64,000 bases of DNA from Nitrospina sp. (GCA_024648695.1 JACAVV010000011.1:62001-126000); one strand, 5' to 3'. Counted from the stretch's first letter, positions 29,309 through 38,053 are shown. Notes: generated by a model not told the origin, from the letters alone. Translations and numbers: made by a program.

Positions 29309-30133
29309 ATGGAGTTAATCAGCTTGAAAGATGTAGAAGTTTCCGCCTGGGAACAAAAAATCCAGGACGCCCTGGATTCACGAGAAAAATCCCTCGACCT
29401 TGACGACTGTTCAATCGGCGAGGACGAATTAAAAACCCTTAGCGAACTTGACGGGTTTTATGAAGTCAACAAGTTGCACCTGTCCCACAACGATTTGGGG
29501 GACAGTGCCATGGAAATATTATGCAAAAATGTATCCAGTAACATCCACTCACTTTTTCTAAGTCATAACCGGATCAGCGATGCCGGAATCGAAGCCCTGG
29601 CGCACTCCGAATTTGCCCGCAGTTTGACTTATATCATGTTTGAATCAAACCATATTGGACCAAAGGGTGCAACCACCATCTCCAACTCAGATAATTTTCT
29701 AAACCTGGAAGTATTGTGCCTGGACTCCAATCCCATTGGAGCAGAAGGAGCGCAAGCGATTGCCAAATCCCGGTCGCTTCCAAAACTGACTGCGCTCCAT
29801 TTGGACAGCGCGGAACTTGGGAATCCGGGAGCTCTGGCACTGGCCGGGACAACCACGTTGCCAAACTTGCAAAAACTGTATTTATGCTCCAATGAAATCG
29901 GTAACGATGGAGCTATAGCTCTGGCCAATTCTCCGGCGATGAAAGGATTGAAAGTGCTCAGCATCTGGAGGAACGAAATTCGTGACGAGGGCGGCAAAGC
30001 CATTGCTGATTCTCCCATATTTTCTAACCTGGAGCGCCTGTACATGAGTCTCAACCTCATTGACCGGCCGGTACGAAAGCAAATTCGCGGATCTGATTTA
30101 GCCAAAAGGCTTAAAACTTTGGTTATGGATTGA
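29309..30133 (+). CDS. leucine-rich-repeat protein, RNI type
   Basis: The 274-residue protein has no signal peptide. It is built of about seven tandem repeats of 27 residues beginning near residue 60. Each contains a core like NxIGxxGAxALAxS..LxxLxLxS. This is the ribonuclease-inhibitor (LRR_6) pattern, which forms a curved helix-strand solenoid for protein binding. Repeat units 3 to 6 are all exactly 27 residues apart. The first 55 residues form a helical cap. The partner is unknown. Such proteins are commoner in eukaryotes but occur in planctomycetes and other bacteria, so transfer is possible. A 38-residue membrane protein follows 26 nt later. Confidence 0.85.
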   Translation: MELISLKDVEVSAWEQKIQDALDSREKSLDLDDCSIGEDELKTLSELDGFYEVNKLHLSHNDLGDSAMEILCKNVSSNIHSLFLSHNRISDAGIEALAHSEFARSLTYIMFESNHIGPKGATTISNSDNFLNLEVLCLDSNPIGAEGAQAIAKSRSLPKLTALHLDSAELGNPGALALAGTTTLPNLQKLYLCSNEIGNDGAIALANSPAMKGLKVLSIWRNEIRDEGGKAIADSPIFSNLERLYMSLNLIDRPVRKQIRGSDLAKRLKTLVMD

Positions 30134-30159
30134 GTTTAATATCAAAAGGAATTTTATAC

Positions 30160-30276
30160 ATGGAAGAATACAAATTCACCTACAGCAAATTTTTCAATAT
30201 CGTCTTCCACATTGGAGTGATCATCAATGTGATTGTGGTGATCTGGCTATACCTGGTATTGTTCGAAGTGATTTAA
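30160..30276 (+). CDS. single-pass membrane miniprotein, 38 aa
   Basis: A short frame starts at an ATG with AAAAGGA 9 nt upstream and ends at 30276. The 38 residues begin with a polar helix (MEEYKFTYSKFFN) and continue into a hydrophobic segment of about 20 residues (VFHIGVIINVIVVIWLYLVLF). The coding signal is the ribosome site plus a clean membrane helix; no homologue is known to me. It may be co-transcribed with the LRR gene. Its stop overlaps the convergent transferase stop by 4 nt. Confidence 0.5.
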   Translation: MEEYKFTYSKFFNIVFHIGVIINVIVVIWLYLVLFEVI

Positions 30277-31076
30277 AGAGGGTGTATGGTAGGTTGAGAA
30301 AAACTTTGCGGGTGGGTCGCCTTTACGAGAAAATCCGAGTTTTTCCAATTCAATTTATCCGCAGAAACGAGGCACTCCCCCTTGGCGTTGTAAAAAGGAC
30401 GCCATTCGTTTTCAATATAAACTTCATTAGGCCTGAAATTGGACTTGTAACGTAAGGACTGATTTTCTGCAATAAAGTAACCCAGGTAAAAAAAATTGAT
30501 GCCGCGTTTCGTAGCATAATCAATCTGATTCAAAATACTATAGGTGCCCAGGCTCATTTTGGGGTCGGGTGAATCATAAAAAGTGTAAATCGCGGAAAAA
30601 GATTTACTGGTAATATCCCCTAGCGCCACTCCAACCAATTCGTTTCCAATATAATATTCAAACTCGATCCCAAACGATGTTTGTACATAAAATGATAATC
30701 GAAAATTTTGTTCGTCCTCCACATCGTCCTGCAGGGGTTTGAACCTTTTTTTATGTTTCAGGTACAAAGCGAATTTATCTTCTGAATAACGCGGAAGGCC
30801 CACCTTCATTTTTATATTTCGGCAAGCTTTCAAAGCCCTTTTCTGGCTTCGGTTCATTTGAAACTCCTGGGTTCGTACTCGAATAGGAATACAATCGAAG
30901 CATACTTTGCAACGCGGCCGAAAATAATAATCCCCAAAATGGCGCATGCCATGCGATAACAAATACTCAAATTCCATTTCCGAAATATCTTCCAGCAGGT
31001 ATTCCTCGAATAAGGATTGCCGGTCCTGGAAATAGCCGCATTGGAATGATTTGGAGTCAATAAAGTGAGCCAGCAT
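30273..31076 (-). CDS. N-end-rule aminoacyl-tRNA-protein transferase (Bpt/Ate family)
   Basis: This enzyme transfers an amino acid (leucine in bacterial Bpt, arginine in eukaryotic Ate1) from tRNA to an N-terminal acidic residue, marking proteins for degradation. The N-terminal domain has the Cys-rich segment RPRCKVCFDCIPIRV. The C-terminal acetyltransferase-like fold holds FYDSPDPKMSLGTYSIL and NFFYLGYFI, as in the family. Length, 267 aa, suits Bpt. I prefer the ATG at 31076 over a TTG three codons earlier. The destroying protease would be ClpAP with ClpS, neither of which is in this window. Confidence 0.88.
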   Translation of the reverse strand: MLAHFIDSKSFQCGYFQDRQSLFEEYLLEDISEMEFEYLLSHGMRHFGDYYFRPRCKVCFDCIPIRVRTQEFQMNRSQKRALKACRNIKMKVGLPRYSEDKFALYLKHKKRFKPLQDDVEDEQNFRLSFYVQTSFGIEFEYYIGNELVGVALGDITSKSFSAIYTFYDSPDPKMSLGTYSILNQIDYATKRGINFFYLGYFIAENQSLRYKSNFRPNEVYIENEWRPFYNAKGECLVSADKLNWKNSDFLVKATHPQSFSQPTIHPL

Positions 31077-31316
31077 AAAAAACAAACCCGAAAATTACAA
31101 AAACAACACAATTTATTTCATTATTTGATTTTATCTCAAATGATTAAGCAACCCTAGCTTTAATTTGCTTTTGCTTAAATTTCCGAAAAACTTTACATAA
31201 CTTTATGGTTTTTAAGAAATTATGGCCGGTTTCCCCGGAACCGATGATTGCTAAAATTTTTGAAACAAGGTATATTTTCCATAAATGGTCAACCTTTAGA
31301 AATCAGGAAATATCAA

Positions 31317-31679
31317 ATGGATATCATCCAAAGTTTCATGAATTCACCAGTGTATTGGATTTCCTCCGAAGCTAATATTCGGGAAACTGCCCTGGAAATG
31401 CAAAAGAAAAAAGTAAGCGCGTTGTTTATTAAAAATAAGGAAGAAATTGTCGGGATAATTACCAAAACCGACCTCGTATTCCGGGTGCTGGCAAAGGGTC
31501 TGGGGAGTGAAACCACAAAAGTTGCAGAGGTCATGACTTCTCCGGTTCTTTCCCAGGATCATTATGTATCCCGAAGCCAGGCTCATGATTTCATGCAACG
31601 CAACAAAATCAAACACCTTGCGGTTTCGGAACATGGGAAAATAGTTGGAATGCTCACTCTTCGTGATTTGGTGACCTGA
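31317..31679 (+). CDS. CBS-domain pair protein
   Basis: The 120-residue protein is a tandem CBS (Bateman) module: VYWISSEANIRETALEMQKKKVSALFI is split across the first domain and VMTSPVLSQDHYVSRSQAHDFM starts the second. Such modules bind AMP, ATP or similar adenosine ligands and regulate attached or partner enzymes; here nothing else is attached. I chose the ATG at 31317 because AGGA sits 8 nt upstream; an ATG at 31248 would add 23 residues. It is alone on its strand. Confidence 0.85.
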   Translation: MDIIQSFMNSPVYWISSEANIRETALEMQKKKVSALFIKNKEEIVGIITKTDLVFRVLAKGLGSETTKVAEVMTSPVLSQDHYVSRSQAHDFMQRNKIKHLAVSEHGKIVGMLTLRDLVT

Positions 31680-31716
31680 CTGTTCTGTAAAGTTTGATGA
31701 TAACCCGGCGTAACCC

Positions 31717-32601
31717 CTATCTATTGTTGAAAAAGTTTTTAATCTCGATAAGGATTTTTTCATAACAGTCTTCCACCACATAATGTCCGGCATCGGGAAG
31801 TTCCAGACAATCGGCGTTAGGGAAAACTTCACGCCACCGTTTTAAAAAATGCCGGTTGAAACAAAAATCCTTCATTCCCCAGATTATCAGGATAGGGTGA
31901 TTGGAAAACAGGTGGAGCCGGGATTCGATATCCTTGACCACTTCATGGCTTTTAACATGGGGTTCCAAAGGAATGTCCTGAACGAACCGTAAATTGGCGA
32001 TCCGGTTAGCGAAGGAATTATATGGCGCCAGATAGCCTGCCCTCACCTCCGGGGTCATGCGTTCCTTTTTCTTGCAGGCTCTCAACACTCCTCCCAATGC
32101 AAAAGCATTGAAGCAACGGATTAGTATACTTCCCAATATCGGGGTTCGGCAGAGGTTGATACTTGCGGGAATCCGGTTGGACAAAAATGCTGCTGTATTA
32201 AAAATCACCAAACGCTTCACATTTTCCGGGTGCCTTACCGCATAGCCCATTCCGATAGCACCACCCCAATCATGCAAAACAAGGGTTAGATCTTTTAACT
32301 GCAAATGCCCGCACAGGCGTTCAATGTTTGCTATATGAGTTTTTAATGTGTAAGGGTAATCTTGCGGCTTGTCTGAAAGACCACAGCCCATGTGGTCGGG
32401 AACGATACAGCGGTGAGTTTTTTTAAGCTCCGTGACCAGATGACGGTAATAAAAAGACCAAGTAGGATTGCCATGCAACATCAAAAGAGGTTCGCCCTCT
32501 CCTTCATCCAGGTAATGCAAACGGTGCCCGTCAATTTCCAGGTAATTCGAGGCAAAGGGATACAGCTTTTTTAACGACCCAGAAACTTTAAAGCTCACCA
32601 C
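31717..32601 (-). CDS. oleB: OleB-type beta-lactone decarboxylase
   Basis: OleB converts the cis-beta-lactone of long-chain olefin synthesis to the cis-alkene and CO2. It belongs to the haloalkane-dehalogenase branch of alpha/beta hydrolases. HGNPTWSFYYRHL (oxyanion region), the nucleophile D111 in LVLHDWGGAIG, and the base H273 in DAGHYVVED are seen. By sequence alone it would be called a haloalkane dehalogenase. The adjacent oleA, overlapping its start by 7 nt, makes OleB the better call. The remaining Ole proteins are not next to it. Confidence 0.8.
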   Translation of the reverse strand: MVSFKVSGSLKKLYPFASNYLEIDGHRLHYLDEGEGEPLLMLHGNPTWSFYYRHLVTELKKTHRCIVPDHMGCGLSDKPQDYPYTLKTHIANIERLCGHLQLKDLTLVLHDWGGAIGMGYAVRHPENVKRLVIFNTAAFLSNRIPASINLCRTPILGSILIRCFNAFALGGVLRACKKKERMTPEVRAGYLAPYNSFANRIANLRFVQDIPLEPHVKSHEVVKDIESRLHLFSNHPILIIWGMKDFCFNRHFLKRWREVFPNADCLELPDAGHYVVEDCYEKILIEIKNFFNNR

Positions 32602-33641
32602 TCAACGCCTAACATCAAGCAAACCAGTCCGCTTCCGATACCGAGCATCGCCGCCTTCTGGCCCTTCCGAATCGCCCCCTGCTCGACTCCCAGCCCCATT
32701 GTCACCGGCAATGAGGCGGCACCTGTGTTTCCCAAAAACTCCAGCGTGGAAAAATCTTTTTGAATGTCCAGGCCTAGGGTCTGGTACATCAACTTTCGAT
32801 GCATGCCACCTACCTGATGGCAGAATACTCTATCAATATCGTCATTGTTCCAGCCTAAAACCTTTCTAGCATCAACCCAGGTTTCTCCGGCAAATGCACA
32901 ACCCTCTTTCATCAGGGTTTCGGAATCGGTTTCCATTAGAGGTGCGGTGCTGGAATGCATACCACTGTCCTGACTACCTCGGCATAAATGGTTGAACCGG
33001 GTTTTGGCCCGAACCACGCCCCCTACCAGCTTATGCCCGGTTTTGGAAACGTTTTTATGAGTCAGCAAAACTCCCACCGCCGCGGAACCAATGGTGAGGG
33101 AGGCAAATGCCAGTTTTGCACGCGACCTGTTCAGTTCGGTGGATGCAAGCATGGTTTCAATGGTGTGATCCACCAGCGGACCGCCGTTTTCTCCGGCAAC
33201 AACCAAGCCTGCTTCAATTTGACCCAACTCGATCATGTTGGCTACAGTCACCATTCCATTAAGCACACCCAGGCAGGCGTTTGATATATCCATGACGACC
33301 GCCTGACCGGGAAGCTTCAGGTTGTCATGAATCACCGATGCCGTAGCAGGCTCCAAAAAGTCGCGGCATACAGAGGCGTTGATGAGACACCCAATGCGTT
33401 GCCTGTCAAAGTCAGCACGCTTGATGGTATCTTCTCCGGCAATCGAACTCACTTCGCTGGGAAAGGTGCCTTTTTCCCAAAACCGACGCTCTTTTATACC
33501 GCTCATCAACTCCAATCGTCCAATGGGCATTTTGAGCCTGTCATACAAGGGTTTTAAGCGAGTCTCCAGTTCCAGGGACGTCACTACATTTTCTGGCAGG
33601 TGATACCCAATAGCCTCTATACAGACATTTTCAAATCTCAT
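32595..33641 (-). CDS. oleA: OleA-type thiolase, long-chain acyl condensation
   Basis: OleA joins two long-chain acyl-CoAs head to head to give a 2-alkyl-3-ketoacid. The protein is a FabH-like thiolase of 348 residues. The catalytic Cys is C123 in DISNACLGVLNG, and the OleA-specific Glu is E97 in VCRDFLEPATAS. CHQVGG supplies the active His and FLGNTGAASLP the Asn. This RDFLEP segment separates OleA from FabH and fits the pathway of Xanthomonas, Stenotrophomonas and Shewanella. AAGGA is 8 nt before the ATG. The genes around it run ABC exporter, oleA, oleB. Confidence 0.85.
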   Translation of the reverse strand: MRFENVCIEAIGYHLPENVVTSLELETRLKPLYDRLKMPIGRLELMSGIKERRFWEKGTFPSEVSSIAGEDTIKRADFDRQRIGCLINASVCRDFLEPATASVIHDNLKLPGQAVVMDISNACLGVLNGMVTVANMIELGQIEAGLVVAGENGGPLVDHTIETMLASTELNRSRAKLAFASLTIGSAAVGVLLTHKNVSKTGHKLVGGVVRAKTRFNHLCRGSQDSGMHSSTAPLMETDSETLMKEGCAFAGETWVDARKVLGWNNDDIDRVFCHQVGGMHRKLMYQTLGLDIQKDFSTLEFLGNTGAASLPVTMGLGVEQGAIRKGQKAAMLGIGSGLVCLMLGVEW

Positions 33642-33659
33642 TCAAACATTCCTTAAAAT

Positions 33660-35402
33660 CTATTCACGGCTTTTAATATCGATCAGTTGCATTTCATAAT
33701 ATTTTTGATAGATACCGCTTCTCTGTAACAACTCCTCATGGTTGCCCGATTCCACAATTTGCCCCTGATCCAATACGATAATCCGGTCGGCGTGCTTGAT
33801 AGTTGACAGGCGGTGGGCAATCACAAACGTCGTCCGGTGTTCCATTAAATGATACAAGGCATCCTGCACCAGTTTTTCCGATTCTGAGTCGAGAGAAGAT
33901 GTGGCTTCGTCCAGTACCAGAATGGGAGCGTTCCTCAACAAGGCCCTGGCAATGGCAATACGCTGGCGTTGTCCGCCAGAAAGTTTGACTCCTCGTTCTC
34001 CAATCAGGGTTTGATACCCGTCGTCCAGAGTGGAAACGAAAGACTCCACATGCGCGGCCCGGGCCGCGGAATGAACTTCTTCTTCATCAGCTTCCGGGTT
34101 TCCAAAATGGATATTATTCCAAATCGTGTCGTTAAACAAAAAGGTTTCCTGAGTCACCAGGGCAATATGCTGGCGCAGGGAATGGATTTCGAAATCATTG
34201 ATATCCACTCCATCGATTAAAATCTGGCCGTCGGTCACTTTAAAAAAACGAAACAGTAAATCCACCAGGGTTGTTTTTCCAGCTCCACTCATTCCCACAA
34301 TAGCGAGCACTTCCGATTTTTGAACAACCAGATCGACATGGTCCAACACCAGGGCATTGCGTGTGGGGTATTTAAAAGATACTCCCTTATATTCAATCCT
34401 GTCTTCAAAGCTTTCAAATGGCATGTCTCCACCCTGCAAGGATTCTCGCTCTTGATCGAGAACTGAAAACACGCGCTCTGCAGAGGCCAGCGAAGTCTGG
34501 AATTTGGCGTATAGTTTAAACAACAAGCGAACCGGAGCATACATCATGAACAGGGCCACGATAAAAGCAATGAAAGTACCCTGCGACACTTGACCCGTCA
34601 ATACCTGGGTTCCACCATACCAAAGAATCATGCCACCACACACGGCTCCCAAGGACTCCATAAAAGGAGAAGCCATTTCGACGTACTTGACGTCTTTCTT
34701 TTTCACCCTAAGAAACTGCTCATTTTCCTTTTGAAATTTGTCGCTTTGTTGAGATTCCAGACCAAAAGCACGAATAATTTTAATTCCTGAAAACGACTCC
34801 TGCAGAGTGGAGAGGATATCGGCAAGGATCTCCTGCCCCTGGTGCCCCAGTTTACGCAGTTTTCTGGCGATGGTTCCAATTGGAAACGCCGCCAGGGGAA
34901 AAATAATCATCGCCATCCAGGCCCAATCCCATTTCAAATAAAACAACCAGATGATAAGTCCGATCAACATGATAAAGTTTTGCAAAAACTCCTTGACCAG
35001 GTTTGTAACCGAAGATTGCATAACCTGCACATCATTGTTGATTCGTGAGATCAGGTGCCCGGTGGTACTTTCCTCAAAATAGCCCATGGGAAGTTTGTGA
35101 ATATGTTCAAACATTGCGCTTCTAAGAGAAACCACCAAAACCCAGGAGGTGCGATAAATGATCAGATTTTGCAGATAGGTCAACGCGCCTTTAATTAAAT
35201 AGAGTCCGATAATAAGGAGGGGGATTACTTTGGCCATGACAAAATCTTTATTGACCAAAACATCGTCAAACGCTTTTTGAACTATTGGGACGGGAGAAGT
35301 AGAGATGGCGCCAACGATAACAGAGCAACCGATGGCCAAAAGAATTCTCTGCCAATAAGGTTTCAAATAGGCGACAAGGCGTTTATATAAATGAATTCTC
35401 AT
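33660..35402 (-). CDS. MsbA-like lipid ABC exporter (fused permease-ATPase)
   Basis: A half-transporter of 580 residues has six membrane helices (about 15-310) and an ATPase with Walker A (GMSGAGKTTLVDLLF), the ABC signature (LSGGQRQRIAIARALL) and Walker B (PILVLDEATSSLDSES). It dimerises. MsbA relatives flip lipid A or phospholipid, while others export drugs or peptides. It starts a three-gene minus-strand unit with oleA (18-nt gap) and oleB, so it might move olefinic lipid products or simply be a linked envelope gene. The ribosome site before its ATG is weak. Confidence 0.9.
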   Translation of the reverse strand: MRIHLYKRLVAYLKPYWQRILLAIGCSVIVGAISTSPVPIVQKAFDDVLVNKDFVMAKVIPLLIIGLYLIKGALTYLQNLIIYRTSWVLVVSLRSAMFEHIHKLPMGYFEESTTGHLISRINNDVQVMQSSVTNLVKEFLQNFIMLIGLIIWLFYLKWDWAWMAMIIFPLAAFPIGTIARKLRKLGHQGQEILADILSTLQESFSGIKIIRAFGLESQQSDKFQKENEQFLRVKKKDVKYVEMASPFMESLGAVCGGMILWYGGTQVLTGQVSQGTFIAFIVALFMMYAPVRLLFKLYAKFQTSLASAERVFSVLDQERESLQGGDMPFESFEDRIEYKGVSFKYPTRNALVLDHVDLVVQKSEVLAIVGMSGAGKTTLVDLLFRFFKVTDGQILIDGVDINDFEIHSLRQHIALVTQETFLFNDTIWNNIHFGNPEADEEEVHSAARAAHVESFVSTLDDGYQTLIGERGVKLSGGQRQRIAIARALLRNAPILVLDEATSSLDSESEKLVQDALYHLMEHRTTFVIAHRLSTIKHADRIIVLDQGQIVESGNHEELLQRSGIYQKYYEMQLIDIKSRE

Positions 35403-35444
35403 TCTACTATGGCCGCAATCTCAATCGGGCAAGAATTACCAGAC

Positions 35445-35491
35445 ACAAAAAAGCCCCTGCCTATGAATGAATCATAGAAACAGGAGCTTTT
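35445..35491 (-). terminator. intrinsic terminator after the USP/PCP_red gene
   Basis: On the minus strand, an 11-bp GC-containing stem (outer arms 35449-35459 and 35481-35491, one G-T mismatch) carries an inner 6-bp stem (CTATGA/TCATAG, 35461-35466 and 35472-35477). It is followed by a run of six T. It lies 37 nt beyond the USP stop codon, before the ABC exporter. Confidence 0.75.
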
Positions 35492-35527
35492 AAGAATTAG
35501 TTTGCTTACAGATATGATTAGATTAAT

Positions 35528-37501
35528 TTAAACGTTGGATTCCTTCTTGGGTAAAAAATCATCCAAAGTCAAACCATTGGCCAAGGCATTTTCCATCATT
35601 TTTTTGGACTCTTCGATGCCTTCTTCCGCCACCGTCAAGGTGATATCCGTAATATTGTTCTTTTGGGCATATTCAAGAACACGTTTTTTCGTGTTGTCCC
35701 GCATAAAACCCTGGGGAACCAGTTCAAGACGTTGAATCGCTTCCGGACTCCAATTGAATCCGCTATCATCAATATCCTGAGCATTGACGCCCATTTCAGT
35801 TTTAGAATCGCCATTCCCATTATCGCCGTTGGTTACTGCTTTTTCATTCAGGATCTTGTTCACAAAAGCAACGGTAATGGGTGAAATTTTCTGAACCCGG
35901 GCATTTTTCTCAATGCGCGCATGTGCCTTGCGGCGAATATGCCCCTCAGGATACTCATTCAACCGGTCAATCGCTTCCTGGGTCCAGTTAACCTCAACTG
36001 AATCAAAGGTGGTCACCGTGGTGACATCCCCTTCGTTTGCGCCTTCCGCTTCCAACTGGTCGTAATCAATGGGGAGAAGGCGTTCAACTCCCGCATTACA
36101 TACACCACATTTAACAGCATCATGACCCATAACGGCTCCACAATCGCCACATTTCATCCGAATGTCTTCCGGATTCTTTCCGGCATGAGCGGCCATCATT
36201 TCATCTTTCAGGCTATTGAGGTCAACATTTTCATATCCACCTTCCTCAGCTCCTGTTTTCTCACGCATTTTTTCACCGATTTTCTGCATCGCCTGCATAG
36301 CACCGGCAGGTAAAATATTCTGAACCGCTTCAGTGATAACCCCGGATGTGATCATGCTGTGCCCGCGCTCCAGCGCATATCTTAAAATAGCCGAAGTTGC
36401 CATTGGGCGAACAAAACCGGGAATATTCTTCAGGCGCTCTTTAGCTTCCACAGTCCAGTCGATGCTTTCCTCAGCTTGCATATCGATCGGCGGCTTGAAG
36501 ACTTTACTCGACAGGAATACGTTACAGGGAACAAGGCGTAAAAGATTCTCTGCGTTTCCACCAATATCCATATCCTGCGCACTGTGAACACCAATTCGAC
36601 CTAAAATCAGCAGAAATGGATTTTCTTCCCGGGCATACTGGAGAACTTTTTCAAATACTTTTCCATCCAGCAAGCGAATCGTACAATCAATGCCTTCCTC
36701 TTCAACAATCTTGCGGGAAATTTCCAGATGAGCCTGATAGATTTTAGCCAATCCCTTATCGATAATATCTTCGTGTAGTTTTTCCTGCTGTTCAAATTTG
36801 AATACCTTTCCAGCTTCTTTGGAAAGAACGCCAGTCAGGCTGTTGAACATTGCGTAATGGAAATAAGGATCAAAAGTAGAAATAACTTCCAGAGGTCGAC
36901 CGGTCAATTTTGATAATTCGATACCCGTTTTCAACCCGCCAAAAGATTGGCCACTGCCATCTACCGCCACAACGATTTTTCCACTGGATGGCTTGTCTTC
37001 ATGCAAGCCCGGTAAATGTTTAACCACCAGTGTATCTGTTTGAATTCGGCGAATCACACGCTCCGCAACGGTTCCGATCATACTGTCTTTAATAGCGCCG
37101 AGACCCAAAGCCCCCAGCACCACCAAATCATAATCCGATTCTTTAATATCACGGACCAATTCGATCCAGTTTCTGCCCTCAAGAGATTTTCCAACAAAGG
37201 GAATCTTTTCCTCTTCGCATCTAAACTTGGGAACATCCAGATAGGAATCGGTAATAACTTCCATTCCCTTTGTGATCAACTGATCGTGAATATTCCTTTG
37301 CTTTTCCAACTCTTGCTCGTCCTGATATTCCTCAGGCAGACCACTTTCCATCTGGCGAAAACGAACATCGTGCATTTTTGCGGCATACACATGGCTTGCC
37401 GTGATCGTGGTATCATTTCCCTTGGCAAAGCCCAAGGCAATATCGATACATTCGTTTGAGTAGTCCGAATTGTCTACTGGTATATAAATGTTTTTAAACA
37501 T
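35528..37501 (-). CDS. tandem universal-stress/PCP_red/zinc-ribbon fusion protein
   Basis: The 657-residue protein holds two UspA domains (1-163 and 174-332). Three copies of a PCP_red module follow (about 347-395, 503-552 and 582-637). They begin IDWTVEAKERLKNIPGFVRP, VNWTQEAIDRLNEYPEGHIR and FNWSPEAIQRLELVPQGFMR, the pattern of the C-terminal domain of light-independent protochlorophyllide reductase subunit B. A four-Cys zinc ribbon (C451, C454, C465, C468) lies between the first and second modules. The first UspA has a full ATP motif G130-x2-G133-x9-G143-T. The second has G301-x2-G304-x9-G314 followed by G. There are no chlorophyll genes nearby, so a role in light-independent pigment reduction is unlikely; redox or stress sensing is inferred. 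GGAGAG is 9 nt before the ATG. Confidence 0.85.
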   Translation of the reverse strand: MFKNIYIPVDNSDYSNECIDIALGFAKGNDTTITASHVYAAKMHDVRFRQMESGLPEEYQDEQELEKQRNIHDQLITKGMEVITDSYLDVPKFRCEEEKIPFVGKSLEGRNWIELVRDIKESDYDLVVLGALGLGAIKDSMIGTVAERVIRRIQTDTLVVKHLPGLHEDKPSSGKIVVAVDGSGQSFGGLKTGIELSKLTGRPLEVISTFDPYFHYAMFNSLTGVLSKEAGKVFKFEQQEKLHEDIIDKGLAKIYQAHLEISRKIVEEEGIDCTIRLLDGKVFEKVLQYAREENPFLLILGRIGVHSAQDMDIGGNAENLLRLVPCNVFLSSKVFKPPIDMQAEESIDWTVEAKERLKNIPGFVRPMATSAILRYALERGHSMITSGVITEAVQNILPAGAMQAMQKIGEKMREKTGAEEGGYENVDLNSLKDEMMAAHAGKNPEDIRMKCGDCGAVMGHDAVKCGVCNAGVERLLPIDYDQLEAEGANEGDVTTVTTFDSVEVNWTQEAIDRLNEYPEGHIRRKAHARIEKNARVQKISPITVAFVNKILNEKAVTNGDNGNGDSKTEMGVNAQDIDDSGFNWSPEAIQRLELVPQGFMRDNTKKRVLEYAQKNNITDITLTVAEEGIEESKKMMENALANGLTLDDFLPKKESNV

Positions 37502-37572
37502 GGGGTTAAACTCTCCATTGAAGCAACTTTTATGTTTTCAAATTTTCTGGAATTTATTTATAAATTTCCCGT

Positions 37573-37584
37573 ATACAATTGTAT
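37573..37584. promoter_or_regulatory. 12-bp palindrome in the USP leader
   Basis: ATACAATTGTAT is a perfect palindrome, lying about 72 nt before the USP start codon and about 47 nt downstream of its predicted transcription start. It could be a dimeric repressor site. Confidence 0.35.
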
Positions 37585-37637
37585 GAGGAATTAAGCCTGG
37601 GTCAGAAAAAACTTCGTTTAGAAGATTTAGCAGAAAA

Positions 37638-37665
37638 ATTTTAACAAATAATTACAAACTGTCAA
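37638..37665 (-). promoter_or_regulatory. sigma-70 promoter of the USP/PCP_red gene
   Basis: On the minus strand TTGACA (37660-37665, perfect) and TAAAAT (37638-37643, 5 of 6) are 16 nt apart, with TG just before the -10. The predicted leader is about 130 nt. This is one of the strongest promoter matches in the window. Confidence 0.7.
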
Positions 37666-37793
37666 TATAAAAGGAGTCTCGTCTCTCACAAGAAAATAAT
37701 GTTTTTTAACTGCTTTTCAGATATCACTATGCATTACATTTCCAATACTTTAAACCTTTTATTATGATTCCTTAAGCATACCTTTTGGATACA

Positions 37794-37848
37794 TTAGATA
37801 ATAACAGGCCATCATACTTAATGCTTTAACTTTAATAGTATTATCTAA
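37794..37848. repeat. 10-bp inverted repeat
   Basis: TTAGATAATA (37794-37803) and TATTATCTAA (37839-37848) are perfect inverted copies with a 35-nt centre. They lie between the USP promoter and the macroglobulin gene. They may be paired operator sites or a chance AT-rich match. Confidence 0.35.
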
Positions 37849-38053
37849 CATACTGTAAATTTTAATTTTTTATAAAACTAAACCCAGTTTTCCAAAACAC
37901 AATTTTCCCATAGTTTCGGACAAAACTTACAGCTTCAAATGACTCTACCAAATTGGGCCAAACACAATGGACGCTTTAATATTCATACATTTCAGGTCTT
38001 GGTTTGTGATAAATTATTGAATACTCATCCTAAAAAAAATTGATTCCGGACCC

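Larger units (their letters stand above)
37502..38053. other. 552-nt intergenic region between divergent genes
   Basis: The region separates the minus-strand USP gene from the plus-strand alpha-2-macroglobulin gene. It holds the USP promoter, a 12-bp palindrome and a 10-bp inverted repeat, listed separately. I see no gene or structured RNA and no convincing promoter for the macroglobulin gene. Confidence 0.6.

Noticed and set aside
31717-32601. Calling the alpha/beta hydrolase a haloalkane dehalogenase
   Set aside because: OleB proteins share that fold and triad, and an overlapping oleA makes the Ole role more likely.
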